Assembly (NCBI RefSeq): GCF_014191495.1
Contig: NZ_JACHWR010000003.1
Coordinates: 806,501-870,500, forward strand
Length of the DNA stretch: 64,000 nucleotides
Source of the DNA: Nocardioides soli
Lineage (GTDB): Bacteria; Actinomycetota; Actinomycetes; Propionibacteriales; Nocardioidaceae
Direction of reading: 5' to 3'
This document shows, piece after piece, positions 17,300 through 25,684 of the stretch (within the stretch, counting starts at the first letter, position 1; each line of letters begins with the position of its first letter). The notes under the pieces are model-generated. The model was not told where the DNA came from. It ran no database searches and worked only from the letters and a program-made list of their open reading frames with translations. Position numbers and translations under genes: made by a program.

Positions 17300-18754
17300 T
17301 CAGAACGGGTAGGGCGCGATCTGGCCACGGACGGTGAGCCACTGGGTCTCCGTGAACGCCTCGATGTTGGCGGCGGCGCCGCCGAACCGGCTGCCCGTTC
17401 CTGACGCGCCGACCCCGCCGAAGGGAGCCTGGGGCTCGTCGGAGACGGTCTGCTCGTTGATGTGGACGATCCCGCTGGGGATCCGGTCGGCGAGCTCCAT
17501 CGCCTCCCCGACGTCACCCAGCAGCCCGAGTGCGAGGCCGTGCTCGTCGGCCCGGCAGGAGGACACGACGTCGTCGAGCGTCCGGAACGGTGTCACCGGG
17601 GCTACCGGGCCGAAGATCTCCGAGCCGAACGCGCTGGTCTCTCCCCGACGGTCCGCGATGACGGTCGGCCGATAGAACAGACGCTCCGACGTGCCGCCGG
17701 CCGCCAGGTGCGCGCCGCCCGACACGGACTCCGTCACGATCCGGTCGACCCGGGCCCGCTGACCCTCGTCGATCAACGGGCCCAGGGCGACGTCCGACCG
17801 GTAGGGGTCGCCCACGGGGAGGGCGTCTGCCTTCGCCGCGAGGGCGGCGACATAGTCGTCGTAGAGGCTCTCGTGCACGAGGTGACGGCCGGTCGTCATG
17901 CAGATCTGCCCCTGGTGCAGGAACGATCCGAAGGCACCGGCGGCCGCCGCGGGCTCGACATCGGCCGACCCCAGCACGACGAGTGCGTTGTTGCCGCCGA
18001 GCTCGAGGTGGGTGCGCTTGAGCAGGCGGCCGCCCAGTTCGCCGACCGCCCGCCCGGCCCCGGTCGAACCCGTGAACGAGACGACGGAGACCTCGGGCGC
18101 CGCGACGACGGCCGCGCCGACATCGACCCCGCCGGGCAGGACGTGGAGCAGTCCCGCGGGCAGGCCGGCCAGCTCGAAGACGCGCGCCAGGGCGACCCCA
18201 CCCCCGACCGCCGTGCGCGGGTCGGGCTTGAGCAGCACCGCGTTGCCCAGGGCCAGCGCGGGGGCCACGGACCGGATCGACAGCACGAGCGGGAAGTTGA
18301 ACGGGGCGATGACGGCGACGACCCCGGCCGGGCGCCTGCGCGCGAAGCTCCACCGCGGCTCGTTGGAGGTCAGCACCTCGCCGTGGGGAGCCGTCGGCAG
18401 CCCGGCCGCCTCATGGCACTCGGCCGCAGCGACGCGGAGCTCCAGCTCCGCCTTGGTGCGGACCGAGCCGCTCTCTCGCACGATCCAGGTGGCGATCTCG
18501 TCGAGGTTCTCCTCCCAGAGCGCGGCGGCTCGACGGAGCACAGCGGCGCGCTCGGACGGGGGGAGTGCCGCCCACCGGGGCTGCGCCGAGGCGGCCTGTC
18601 GCGCGGCCGCGGCCACGTCCTCCGGACTGGCCCCACCCACACCGGCCAGCACCTCCCCGGTCGCCGGCTCGACCACGTCGAGAACGGCGGAGGAACGCTG
18701 CCATCCCTCGCTGAAGATCGTGTCGTGCCAGACATTGGTCTCGAGGATGGGCAT
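17300..18754 (-). CDS. Aldehyde dehydrogenase, benzaldehyde/vanillin dehydrogenase-like
   Basis: 484 residues. NAD(P)-dependent oxidation of an aldehyde to the acid. Active-site Asn153 in APFNF, general base Glu251 in LELGGNN, nucleophile Cys285 in HQGQICMTTGR, and the cofactor loop FTGSTGAGRAVGE are intact. The overall pattern (QICMTTGR; PFGGVGASGTGSRFGG) resembles the branch that oxidises benzaldehyde, vanillin and similar aryl aldehydes. GGGAGG precedes the ATG. It lies downstream of and parallel to the IclR gene, and its expected substrate is the aldehyde made by the ThDP decarboxylase at 19776. Exact substrate is inferred. Confidence 0.9.
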   Translation of the reverse strand: MPILETNVWHDTIFSEGWQRSSAVLDVVEPATGEVLAGVGGASPEDVAAAARQAASAQPRWAALPPSERAAVLRRAAALWEENLDEIATWIVRESGSVRTKAELELRVAAAECHEAAGLPTAPHGEVLTSNEPRWSFARRRPAGVVAVIAPFNFPLVLSIRSVAPALALGNAVLLKPDPRTAVGGGVALARVFELAGLPAGLLHVLPGGVDVGAAVVAAPEVSVVSFTGSTGAGRAVGELGGRLLKRTHLELGGNNALVVLGSADVEPAAAAGAFGSFLHQGQICMTTGRHLVHESLYDDYVAALAAKADALPVGDPYRSDVALGPLIDEGQRARVDRIVTESVSGGAHLAAGGTSERLFYRPTVIADRRGETSAFGSEIFGPVAPVTPFRTLDDVVSSCRADEHGLALGLLGDVGEAMELADRIPSGIVHINEQTVSDEPQAPFGGVGASGTGSRFGGAAANIEAFTETQWLTVRGQIAPYPF

Positions 18755-18860
18755 CGCGAACCTCCCGGATCGACTGGACGGCCCCGCGGCCGAAGGGAGC
18801 CGACCATCGCAGCACGACCGCGGCGAGTGGAAGCACTCCTCGCGCCCTGCGGAATACCGG

Positions 18861-19655
18861 TCAGTTGAACGATGCGGGCGGAAGCCCGCCGACCTGGGCG
18901 CGCGCCTGCAGCGCCCTCGAGAGTGCGTGAGCGACGGTTCTGAGCGGCTGTGCCAGACGGGCCGTGTCGATGCTGTCGGCGGCGCCGACCACCGCGAGGG
19001 CGGCGACGGCGTCGCGGCCCTCGGCGAAGACCGGAGCCGCCACGGACGCCGTACCGGCGGAGGCCTCCTCGCGCGAGATCGCCACTCCGGTCCGGCGGAT
19101 GTCGGCCAGGGCCGCTCGAAGCGCGCGCTCGGAGGTGATCGTGGCCGGCGTGAGGCGGGGCAGGCCGTTCTCGACCACCCGTTCCAGGAGCGACGGGTCC
19201 CCGAACGCGAGGAGCACCTTGCCGGGCCCGGTGGCGTGCATCGGCAGGCGGCGACCGACTCCGGAGGTCACCCGGACCGACCTGCGCGCGGTGATTTTCT
19301 CCAGGTAGAGCACCTCGTCGCCGTCGGGCACGGCCATGTGCACGACCAGGTGCGTCGCCTCGTAGAGATCCTCGAGATAGGGCAGGGCCAGATCGCGCAG
19401 CACCCGGGCCGAGGGCACCGCCGCCCCCAGCCGCCACATGTGCAGACCCAGGCGGTAGCGGCCACGACCGATCCGCTCGACGCCGCCCCACTCCACGAGG
19501 GTCGCCAGGATCCGGTGGACCGTGGCTGGCGGCAGCCCGGTGGTCGCGCCGATGGTCGTCGGCGTGTGCGGACCCGGCGTGGCACCGAGGCAGTCGAGGA
19601 CTCGCAGGCACCGCATGATGGCGGTGTCCGGGGCGCTGCTCGCGCTCGGGGGCAT
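18861..19655 (-). CDS. IclR-family transcriptional regulator
   Basis: 264 residues. N-terminal winged helix (about 12-75; MRCLRVLDCLGATPGPHTPTTIGATTGLPPATVHRILATL) and C-terminal GAF-like effector domain with the IclR signature VGRRLPMHATGPGKVLLAF. GAGGAG precedes the ATG. It is divergent from the decarboxylase operon and upstream of the aldehyde dehydrogenase, so it is the natural regulator of both. IclR proteins often respond to aromatic or glyoxylate-type acids; the effector here is probably the transported substrate or its oxo-acid, which is inference. Confidence 0.92.
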   Translation of the reverse strand: MPPSASSAPDTAIMRCLRVLDCLGATPGPHTPTTIGATTGLPPATVHRILATLVEWGGVERIGRGRYRLGLHMWRLGAAVPSARVLRDLALPYLEDLYEATHLVVHMAVPDGDEVLYLEKITARRSVRVTSGVGRRLPMHATGPGKVLLAFGDPSLLERVVENGLPRLTPATITSERALRAALADIRRTGVAISREEASAGTASVAAPVFAEGRDAVAALAVVGAADSIDTARLAQPLRTVAHALSRALQARAQVGGLPPASFN

Positions 19656-19775
19656 GTCCACTCCTCGTGGTCGTTGCTGTCGACGGGAAGATATTCCGCC
19701 ACATGCGACAAGCCGTTGTCGAGTGTTCCACGCGTCGACAGGCTCCCGGTCAACGACGAGAGGAGGCTGCACCGG
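19656..19775. promoter_or_regulatory. Divergent promoter region of the IclR gene and decarboxylase operon, with two dyads
   Basis: 120 bp. An inner dyad CGACAA-N4-TTGTCG lies at 19706-19721. An outer pair CTGTCGAC (19677-19684) and GTCGACAG (19734-19741) flanks it almost symmetrically. AGGAGG for the decarboxylase is at 19761-19766. These are candidate IclR operators; no confident -10/-35 boxes. Confidence 0.5.
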
Positions 19776-21392
19776 ATGCCCGAGACGACTGTGCGTGACG
19801 CAGCCCTGGACCTGCTCCGCGAGCTGGGGATGACCACGGTGTTCTCCAACCCGGGCTCGACCGAGATCGACCTGCTCGCGGGTCTCCCGGACGACGTCCG
19901 CTTCATGCTCGGGCTGCACGAGGGCTCGGTGGTGGGCATGGCGACCGGCCATGCGCTAGGGACCGGCCGGCCCGCCCTGGCCGTGCTCCACACGACCGCC
20001 GGCCTCGGCAACGCGGTCGGGGCGATCGCGACGGCCCGGGTGAACCGGGCGCCGGTCGTCGTGATCGTCGGTCAGCAGGACTCGCGCCACCTGGTCAACG
20101 AGCCCTTCCTCGTCGGGCGACTCAACGGGCTGGCGGGGGAGTATCCGGTCTGGTGTGGTCAACCCGGGTCTGCCGCGGACGTGCCCTCACTTCTGCTCCG
20201 AGCCACCAATGAGGCGATGCTGCACCGTGGGCCGGCAGTCCTGGTGGTGCCGACCGACTACTGGAGCGCGCCGTGGCCGGACGGCCGGGAGCTGGCGAGT
20301 CCACGACGCCTCACCGTGGCCACCGGCGTCCGCGCGGCGGAGGTGGAGGACTACGTCGACGTGCTCGGTGCCGCGGCGTCACCGGTCATCGTCGTCGGTG
20401 CGGACGCCGACTCGGCAGCGACCTGGGACGCGGTCGGCCGCCTCGCCGAGGCCCTGGGGTGTGCGGTGTGGCAGGAGCCCTTCGGCGCGCGGGCCGGCTT
20501 CCGGCAGGACGACCCCCGCTTCGCGGGCCACCTGCCGGCCCACCGGCGACAGCTGCGCGCGACGCTGGATCCACACGACGTCGTCGTGGTGGTCGGCGCG
20601 CCCTCGCTGCGCCAGTACCTGTTCGACGAGGGTCCACTGTTCTCGCCCGGCACTCGGGTGCTGTCCTTGGTCGTCGATCCGACGGAGGCGACGGTCAGTA
20701 CGGCGGAGCAGCTCGTGCTCGGCTCGTTGGCCCCCGCGTGTACGGCGTTGGCCGATCGGGTCCGGGCCGTGCGAGCCGCACCGACGCCTCCCGGTCGCCC
20801 ACCGCAGCGACGTCCGCGGCCGCCGGGCCCGACCCGGTTCGACGCCGACGGCGTCCTCAGAGAACTGGCCCGCCGCCTCCCGGAGGACGCGGTCGTCGTG
20901 GAGGAGTGTCCCTCGGACCGACACCGGTTGCTCGAGGCGCTGCCTGCCCGGCGTCCCGGAGGCTTCTTCAGCGCGGCGATGGGCGGCCTCGGTTTCGCGA
21001 TGCCCGCCGCGGCCGGCCTGCGGCTCGCCCAACCGGACCGGCCCGTGGTCGCCGTCGTTGGCGACGGTTCCTCGATGTACGCGATCCAGTCGCTGTGGAG
21101 CGCGCAGCACTACGGCATCGGCGTGCTGTACGTCGTCCTCGCGAACGGGGGCTACGCGATCATGGACCAGCTCGCCGCGCCCCACGGCCGGGCGCCGTGG
21201 CCCCGGCATCTCGGTCTGGACATCTCCAGCATGGCGCGCGGACTCGGATGTCGTGCCGAGCGCGTGTCCACCACTGCCGAGCTCGCCGCGAGCATGGACG
21301 ACCTCATCCCCGGCCTCCGTGCTGCGGAGGCTCCCGTACTCATCGAAGCCGTGCTCGACGACGGCGCACATGAAGGAGCGAAGACGGAATGA
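19776..21392 (+). CDS. ThDP-dependent 2-oxo-acid decarboxylase, benzoylformate decarboxylase-like
   Basis: 538 residues, three-domain ThDP enzyme. It aligns by eye with Pseudomonas putida benzoylformate decarboxylase: SNPGSTE (Ser28 for Ser26), HEGSVVGMA (Glu49 for the cofactor-activating Glu47), LHTTAGLGNAVGA (His72 for His70), GGLGFAMPAAAGLRLA, and the ThDP motif GDGSSMYAIQSLWSAQHYGI ending in NGGYA. The position of the second catalytic histidine (His281, in RYHQYDPG) reads RQYLFDEG here, so that His appears to be Tyr. The enzyme therefore probably decarboxylates a 2-oxo acid to an aldehyde but may not use benzoylformate. Ribosome site AGGAGG is 9 bases upstream of ATG. The stop overlaps the cupin ATG. 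Confidence 0.88.
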   Translation: MPETTVRDAALDLLRELGMTTVFSNPGSTEIDLLAGLPDDVRFMLGLHEGSVVGMATGHALGTGRPALAVLHTTAGLGNAVGAIATARVNRAPVVVIVGQQDSRHLVNEPFLVGRLNGLAGEYPVWCGQPGSAADVPSLLLRATNEAMLHRGPAVLVVPTDYWSAPWPDGRELASPRRLTVATGVRAAEVEDYVDVLGAAASPVIVVGADADSAATWDAVGRLAEALGCAVWQEPFGARAGFRQDDPRFAGHLPAHRRQLRATLDPHDVVVVVGAPSLRQYLFDEGPLFSPGTRVLSLVVDPTEATVSTAEQLVLGSLAPACTALADRVRAVRAAPTPPGRPPQRRPRPPGPTRFDADGVLRELARRLPEDAVVVEECPSDRHRLLEALPARRPGGFFSAAMGGLGFAMPAAAGLRLAQPDRPVVAVVGDGSSMYAIQSLWSAQHYGIGVLYVVLANGGYAIMDQLAAPHGRAPWPRHLGLDISSMARGLGCRAERVSTTAELAASMDDLIPGLRAAEAPVLIEAVLDDGAHEGAKTE

Positions 21393-22258
21393 ACCAGCAG
21401 CACGTGGAGGGCTTCGTCGCACCAGACCTCTTGGTGAAGGCCGAGCTCGACGAGTACCTCGGCTCCGGGATGAAGGTGTTCTCGTACCCGTTCGACTCCG
21501 TGCGTCCGGGCGAGAACACCTGGATCTCCGTCGCGACCCTGGAGAAGGGCTGGGACAAGCCACGACACAAGCACAACTTCGACCAGTTCCGGTACATCGT
21601 GTCGGGCTCGGTGCGACTCGGTGATCACGTGCTGCGAGCCGGCGACTGCGCCTACTTCCCGGAGAGCGTCGCCTACGGGCCGCAGCACCAGGACGAGGAC
21701 GCCGACGTCCTCGCCGTCCAGTTCCCGGGGGCCAGCGGCCAGTACTACCTGTCGTGGGACGAGCAGGCGCGGGTCGTCGCCCGGCTCGACGCTGAGACGG
21801 AGAACTTCGGACTCGACGTGCACGGCCGCCCGATGGAGACCAGCCACCTGGTCTGGGCGGCTCATCAGGGCCGCAAGGTCGAGTACGCGTCGCCCCGCTA
21901 CCGCGACATCGTGATGATGCGTCCGCAGGCGTTCGACTGGGTGCCTGCGGGTGCCGGCCTCGAGCGCCGCTACCTCGGCATCTTCGGCGAGCGTCGCACC
22001 AGCGTCGAGATGGTGCGGATCACCAGCCCCCAGACGCTGCAGCCGATCTCCGAGCACCAGCCGGAGTTCTGGTTCCTGACCGGGGGCTCGTTCACCTGCG
22101 ACTCGACGACCTTCGGAGTCGGAGCCGGCGCGATGGTGCGCACCGGTGAGACGCACCTCCGGTCCGTGGCCCCGGTCGGGTCCGCCGAGTTCCTCGTCGT
22201 CCGTTATCCCCTCCCGCTGCCGATCGCGGCGGCACCCATCCCTGAGGAGCAAGCATGA
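21389..22258 (+). CDS. Two-domain cupin protein
   Basis: 289 residues. The first cupin barrel (about 50-125) has a metal-binding type pattern PRHKHNFDQFRYIVSGSVRLGDHVLRAGDCAYFPESVAYGPQ; the second (about 175-280) is more degenerate (PEFWFLTGGSFTCDSTTFGVGAGAMVRTGETHLRSVAP). Such bicupins can be dioxygenases, isomerases or binding proteins, and the reaction is unknown. ATG overlaps the decarboxylase stop and its own stop overlaps the next start, so it is embedded in the operon and probably acts on the same substrate or its products. Confidence 0.82.
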   Translation: MNQQHVEGFVAPDLLVKAELDEYLGSGMKVFSYPFDSVRPGENTWISVATLEKGWDKPRHKHNFDQFRYIVSGSVRLGDHVLRAGDCAYFPESVAYGPQHQDEDADVLAVQFPGASGQYYLSWDEQARVVARLDAETENFGLDVHGRPMETSHLVWAAHQGRKVEYASPRYRDIVMMRPQAFDWVPAGAGLERRYLGIFGERRTSVEMVRITSPQTLQPISEHQPEFWFLTGGSFTCDSTTFGVGAGAMVRTGETHLRSVAPVGSAEFLVVRYPLPLPIAAAPIPEEQA

Positions 22259-23316
22259 TGCAGTCCAGCAGGTCCCGCCGTTGCCGCACCCGACGCATCG
22301 CCGTCCCGTCGCTCGCCGTCGCCGTGGCGATGGGGCTGACCGCCTGCGGCTCCGGGGGCTCCACGGTCAAGACCGACGACGACGGCGTACGGCACGTGTC
22401 GGTCGTCGTCGGCGCCTACCCCGTGCTCGAGTCGAGCGTTCCCTGGATCGTGGGCACCGCGAAGGGAACGTTCGCCGAGCACGGAGTCGAGGTCGACGAG
22501 ATCATCGGCAGCGCCGGCGGCAGCAGCGACATCCGCAACGCCCTGGCGGCCGAGGTGCCGCTGGCCAGCGTCGGCACCCTGGCCGCGGCGGAGGCGGCGC
22601 AGAGCGGAATCGAGGTCACCGCGGTCGCAGCGCCCTCACGCAACCTGGCCGGCACGTATCTGGTCGCCTCGCAGAAGTCCGGCCTGAAGACCCTCGACGA
22701 CGTGCGAGGGAGCGACGGGCTCCGGTGGGGCTACACGAACCCGAAGTCGGTGACCGAATCGTTGGCCTACCTCGCGATGGACGAGTTCGGACTCGCCGAG
22801 GGCGAACAGGTGGAGATGGTGTCCTCCGGCGGGTCGGGCGAGGCGGTGACGCTGCTGTCCAGTGGCGACCTCGACCTCGCCTTCATCCCGGCGACGCTCT
22901 ACGTGGGCAGCGAGCAGCGCTTCGGAGCGATGCTCGGCACCGCCAGCGAGATCGTGCCGGACTACAGCTGGGAGCTGCTCGTGACGACGCCGGCGATCCT
23001 CGACGAGAACCGGGACGTCATCAAGGATCTGCTCCAGGGATATGCCGCCGCCGTGGAGTACATCGAGCAGGACCCGGCCGAGGCCGGCAAGCTCTGGGCC
23101 GAGGCGGCCGAGATCGATCCCGACGTCGCCGTCGAGGTCCTCGAGGTCGCCGTGGCGGCGGGGGCGTTCGGCACCGGTGGCCTGGACGACAACGGATGGC
23201 TCGCGGTCGAGGACAGCCTCGACCGCGCCGGGGTGAAGCAGACGACCACCGCCACGCTGTTCGCCGCCGACTTCATGCAGGACGTGGGCTTCGAACTGCC
23301 CGCGCGGCTGCGGTGA
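22255..23316 (+). CDS. ABC transporter substrate-binding lipoprotein, NMT1/SsuA-like
   Basis: 353 residues. Sec signal with Arg-rich start and lipobox LTAC (Cys near residue 27), so a membrane-anchored solute receptor. The mature part has the NMT1/SsuA pattern: VVVGAYPVLESSVPWIVGTAKGTFAEHGVEVDEI, then repeated two-lobe segments and DLAFIPATLYVGSEQ. Relatives bind sulfonates, nitrate, thiamine precursors, taurine or aromatic acids, so the ligand cannot be assigned. Four-base overlaps on both sides tie it to the cupin and the ATPase. Confidence 0.92.
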   Translation: MMQSSRSRRCRTRRIAVPSLAVAVAMGLTACGSGGSTVKTDDDGVRHVSVVVGAYPVLESSVPWIVGTAKGTFAEHGVEVDEIIGSAGGSSDIRNALAAEVPLASVGTLAAAEAAQSGIEVTAVAAPSRNLAGTYLVASQKSGLKTLDDVRGSDGLRWGYTNPKSVTESLAYLAMDEFGLAEGEQVEMVSSGGSGEAVTLLSSGDLDLAFIPATLYVGSEQRFGAMLGTASEIVPDYSWELLVTTPAILDENRDVIKDLLQGYAAAVEYIEQDPAEAGKLWAEAAEIDPDVAVEVLEVAVAAGAFGTGGLDDNGWLAVEDSLDRAGVKQTTTATLFAADFMQDVGFELPARLR

Positions 23317-24080
23317 CCCAGGTGAGCGGGGCGATCGACCGCGCCGCCGTCTCCGTGCGCGCGGTGTCCAAGGCCTACGGCGGGGTGCCGGCAGTCGATG
23401 GCATCAGCTTCGAGCTCGCCCCCGGGTCGTTCGTCGCGCTCGTGGGCCCCAGCGGATGCGGGAAGAGCTCGCTGCTCGAGATCATGGCCGGCATCCGCGG
23501 TGCCGACCGGGGCGAGGTCGTCGTCGGAGGTCGGCGGGTCGACCGGCCGATCCGTTCGGTCGGCGTGATGTTCCAGGAGGACACCACGCTCCCGTGGCGC
23601 ACGGTCTACCGCAACGTCGCCTTTCCGCTCGAGGCCTCGCGCCGGGATCGTCACGAGATCGCCGCCAAGGTCGAGGCGGCGCTGCGGATGGTCGACCTCT
23701 GGGAGCACCGCACCATGCACCCGGCCGCCCTCTCGGGCGGGATGCGTCAGCGGGTGTCGCTCGCCCGGGTGCTGGCCACCGACCCGTCGGTGCTGCTGCT
23801 CGACGAGCCGTTCGGAGCCCTCGACGAGCAGCTGCGCCTCCGGCTGGGGCTCGAGGTGCAGCGCATCTGTCGGGAGCAGGGACGTACCGCCGTGCTCATC
23901 ACCCACAGCATCCAGGAGGCGGTGCTGCTGGCCGATCGGGTCCTGGTGCTCTCCGGCCGACCCGCGACCGTGGTCCAGGATCTCGAGGTACCGCTGCCCG
24001 ACCATCGGTCCGCGGACCAGTTGGGCGACCCCCGGGTCGCTCAGGTCGTCGCGAAGGTGTGGGCGTCCCTTGCGTACTAG
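23313..24080 (+). CDS. ABC transporter ATP-binding protein
   Basis: 255 residues. Walker A VGPSGCGKSS, Q-loop FQEDTTLPWRTV, signature LSGGMRQRV, Walker B VLLLDEPFGALDE and switch His in THSIQEAV are all present, the SsuB/TauB/NrtD pattern. GTG at 23313 overlaps the receptor stop; GTG at 23322 is an alternative. It drives import together with the two permeases downstream. Confidence 0.93.
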   Translation: MTQVSGAIDRAAVSVRAVSKAYGGVPAVDGISFELAPGSFVALVGPSGCGKSSLLEIMAGIRGADRGEVVVGGRRVDRPIRSVGVMFQEDTTLPWRTVYRNVAFPLEASRRDRHEIAAKVEAALRMVDLWEHRTMHPAALSGGMRQRVSLARVLATDPSVLLLDEPFGALDEQLRLRLGLEVQRICREQGRTAVLITHSIQEAVLLADRVLVLSGRPATVVQDLEVPLPDHRSADQLGDPRVAQVVAKVWASLAY

Positions 24081-24840
24081 ACGCGACCGACTGTCGCTGC
24101 CGGTGTTGCTCGTCGCCGCCGTCGCCGCCTTGGAGGTCGGCTGCCGGGTCGGCCTGATCGACCCGCAGATCGTCGTGCCGCCGACCCAGATGGTCCGGGG
24201 AGCGTGGGAGATCGTCGGTCGGGGCGAGGGATGGCGAACGGTCATCCTGCCGTCGGCGACGGCGATCCTGGTCGCGACCTGCTTCTCCGTGCTCATCGGG
24301 ACCTGCTGCGCCCTTGCGCTCTCGCGGAGCCGGATGATCAGGTCGGCGTGCGAGCCCTACATCGTGGTCCTGCCCGCCATCCCGGTCTTCGCGCTCTACC
24401 CCGTGTTCATCGCCGTGCTCGGGCAGGGCGTCGTCTCCCTGGTCCTGACGGGGGTGCTCCTCGGGGTCGTCCCCATGCTGACCCAGGTGCTGGCGGGGCT
24501 CGACTCACTGCCTGCGTACCTGGACAAGCTGGCGCGGGTCTACGAGGTGCGCGGCCTCTCGCGCCTGACGCGTCTGACCCTGCCGGGCATGGCCCCCGCG
24601 CTGCTGACCGGGCTGCGACTGAGCTCCGCCTACAGCGCCATCGGCGTGATCGCCGCTGAGCTCATCCTGTCCCCGCGGGGCCTCGGCCACGCGATCCACT
24701 CGGCGTACGAGAGCTTCGACCTGACCCGGATGTACGGCGCGATCCTGCTCGTGCTGGCGCTGATCGGCTCGATGTACGTCGGCATCGCGATGGTCCAACG
24801 GCGGGTACTCGCCCCCGGGCACATGGAGGTTCGCGCATGA
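24070..24840 (+). CDS. ABC transporter permease 1
   Basis: 256 residues, about six membrane helices and a BPD_transp_1 cytoplasmic loop (EVRGLSRLTRLTLPGMAPALLTGLRLSSAYSAIGVIAAELI), the EAA-type coupling motif. TTG at 24070 is the start that overlaps the ATPase gene; other in-frame starts would remove the first helix. Forms a heterodimeric channel with the next gene product. Confidence 0.9.
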   Translation: MRTRRDRLSLPVLLVAAVAALEVGCRVGLIDPQIVVPPTQMVRGAWEIVGRGEGWRTVILPSATAILVATCFSVLIGTCCALALSRSRMIRSACEPYIVVLPAIPVFALYPVFIAVLGQGVVSLVLTGVLLGVVPMLTQVLAGLDSLPAYLDKLARVYEVRGLSRLTRLTLPGMAPALLTGLRLSSAYSAIGVIAAELILSPRGLGHAIHSAYESFDLTRMYGAILLVLALIGSMYVGIAMVQRRVLAPGHMEVRA

Positions 24841-25595
24841 GCTCCCTGGTGCGTGGCGCCGCGACCTACCTGGCCGCGCCCATCGTGGTGCTGGTCCTGT
24901 GGCAGGCGATCAGCATGATGGTGGCGAGCCCGTCGGTGCCGACCTCGACCGACGCCGTCGAAGGGATGGTCGATGCCCTCGGCAACCCCCGGTTCCGATC
25001 GAGCGTCCTCTCGACGCTGCGGCTGTTGGGGCTGTCGTTCCTGCTTGCTGCCGTCATCGGGATCCTCGCCGGCGCGCTCGCGGGTGGCTCGTCGCTGGCC
25101 CGCAGAGTGCTCGGCCCGGTCCTGCACCTGGTGAACGCGACCCCCAAGATCGTGTTCTTCCCGGTGTTCATCCTCGCGCTCGGGCTGGGGGACTCGGCGA
25201 AGCTGAGCTTCGCCGTCTTCCACGGCGTGTTCATCGCCGCGATCGTCATGATGGAGGCCACCGAGGGCCTGAACCCCCGCTATCGCAAGGTCATCTCTGC
25301 CTACCGACTGCGCCCCGTCCAGGCGACGCGGCTGATCGTGCTTCCCGCGCTGCTGCCCTACGTGGTCACGGCCCTGCGGCTGTGTCTCGCCTTCACCTTC
25401 ATCGGTCTGATCCTGGCCGAGCTGCTGACCGGCACCGGCGGCATCGGAGGCGAGATCCTCCGGCTGATGCGGCTGGCCGAGGTCGAGCGGATCACCGGGA
25501 TCGTCCTCCTCGTGATGGTGATCGCGGTGGTGCCCGTGATGCTCCTGCGGGCGGTCGAGGTGCGGATCCGGAGCCGGTACGCCCCGAACCCCTGA
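24837..25595 (+). CDS. ABC transporter permease 2
   Basis: 252 residues, about six membrane helices, coupling loop KVISAYRLRPVQATRLIVLPALLPYVVTALRL. ATG overlaps the stop of permease 1. The presence of two different permeases with one ATPase and one receptor is somewhat unusual for SsuABC-type systems, which normally use a homodimeric permease. The last 10 bases of the gene already belong to the tandem repeat at 25586. Confidence 0.9.
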   Translation: MSSLVRGAATYLAAPIVVLVLWQAISMMVASPSVPTSTDAVEGMVDALGNPRFRSSVLSTLRLLGLSFLLAAVIGILAGALAGGSSLARRVLGPVLHLVNATPKIVFFPVFILALGLGDSAKLSFAVFHGVFIAAIVMMEATEGLNPRYRKVISAYRLRPVQATRLIVLPALLPYVVTALRLCLAFTFIGLILAELLTGTGGIGGEILRLMRLAEVERITGIVLLVMVIAVVPVMLLRAVEVRIRSRYAPNP

Positions 25596-25661
25596 GCACG
25601 AACCCCTGAGCACGACAACCCCTGAGCACGACAACCCCTGGGCACGACAACCCCTGGGCAC
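25586..25661 (+). repeat. Short tandem repeat between permease and ligase genes
   Basis: Five head-to-tail units: two of 14 bp (GAACCCCTGAGCAC) at 25586-25613 and three of 16 bp (GACAACCCCTGnGCAC) at 25614-25661. The first unit contains the permease stop codon. The repeats end 24 bp before the next ATG; GAGAAGGA at 25672-25679 is that gene's ribosome site. Confidence 0.9.
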
Positions 25662-25684
25662 GGTCCCGATCGAGAAGGACACTG

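Noticed and set aside
25586..25661. Possible CRISPR or riboswitch
   Set aside because: Head-to-tail 14-16 bp units without spacers or a conserved aptamer fold.
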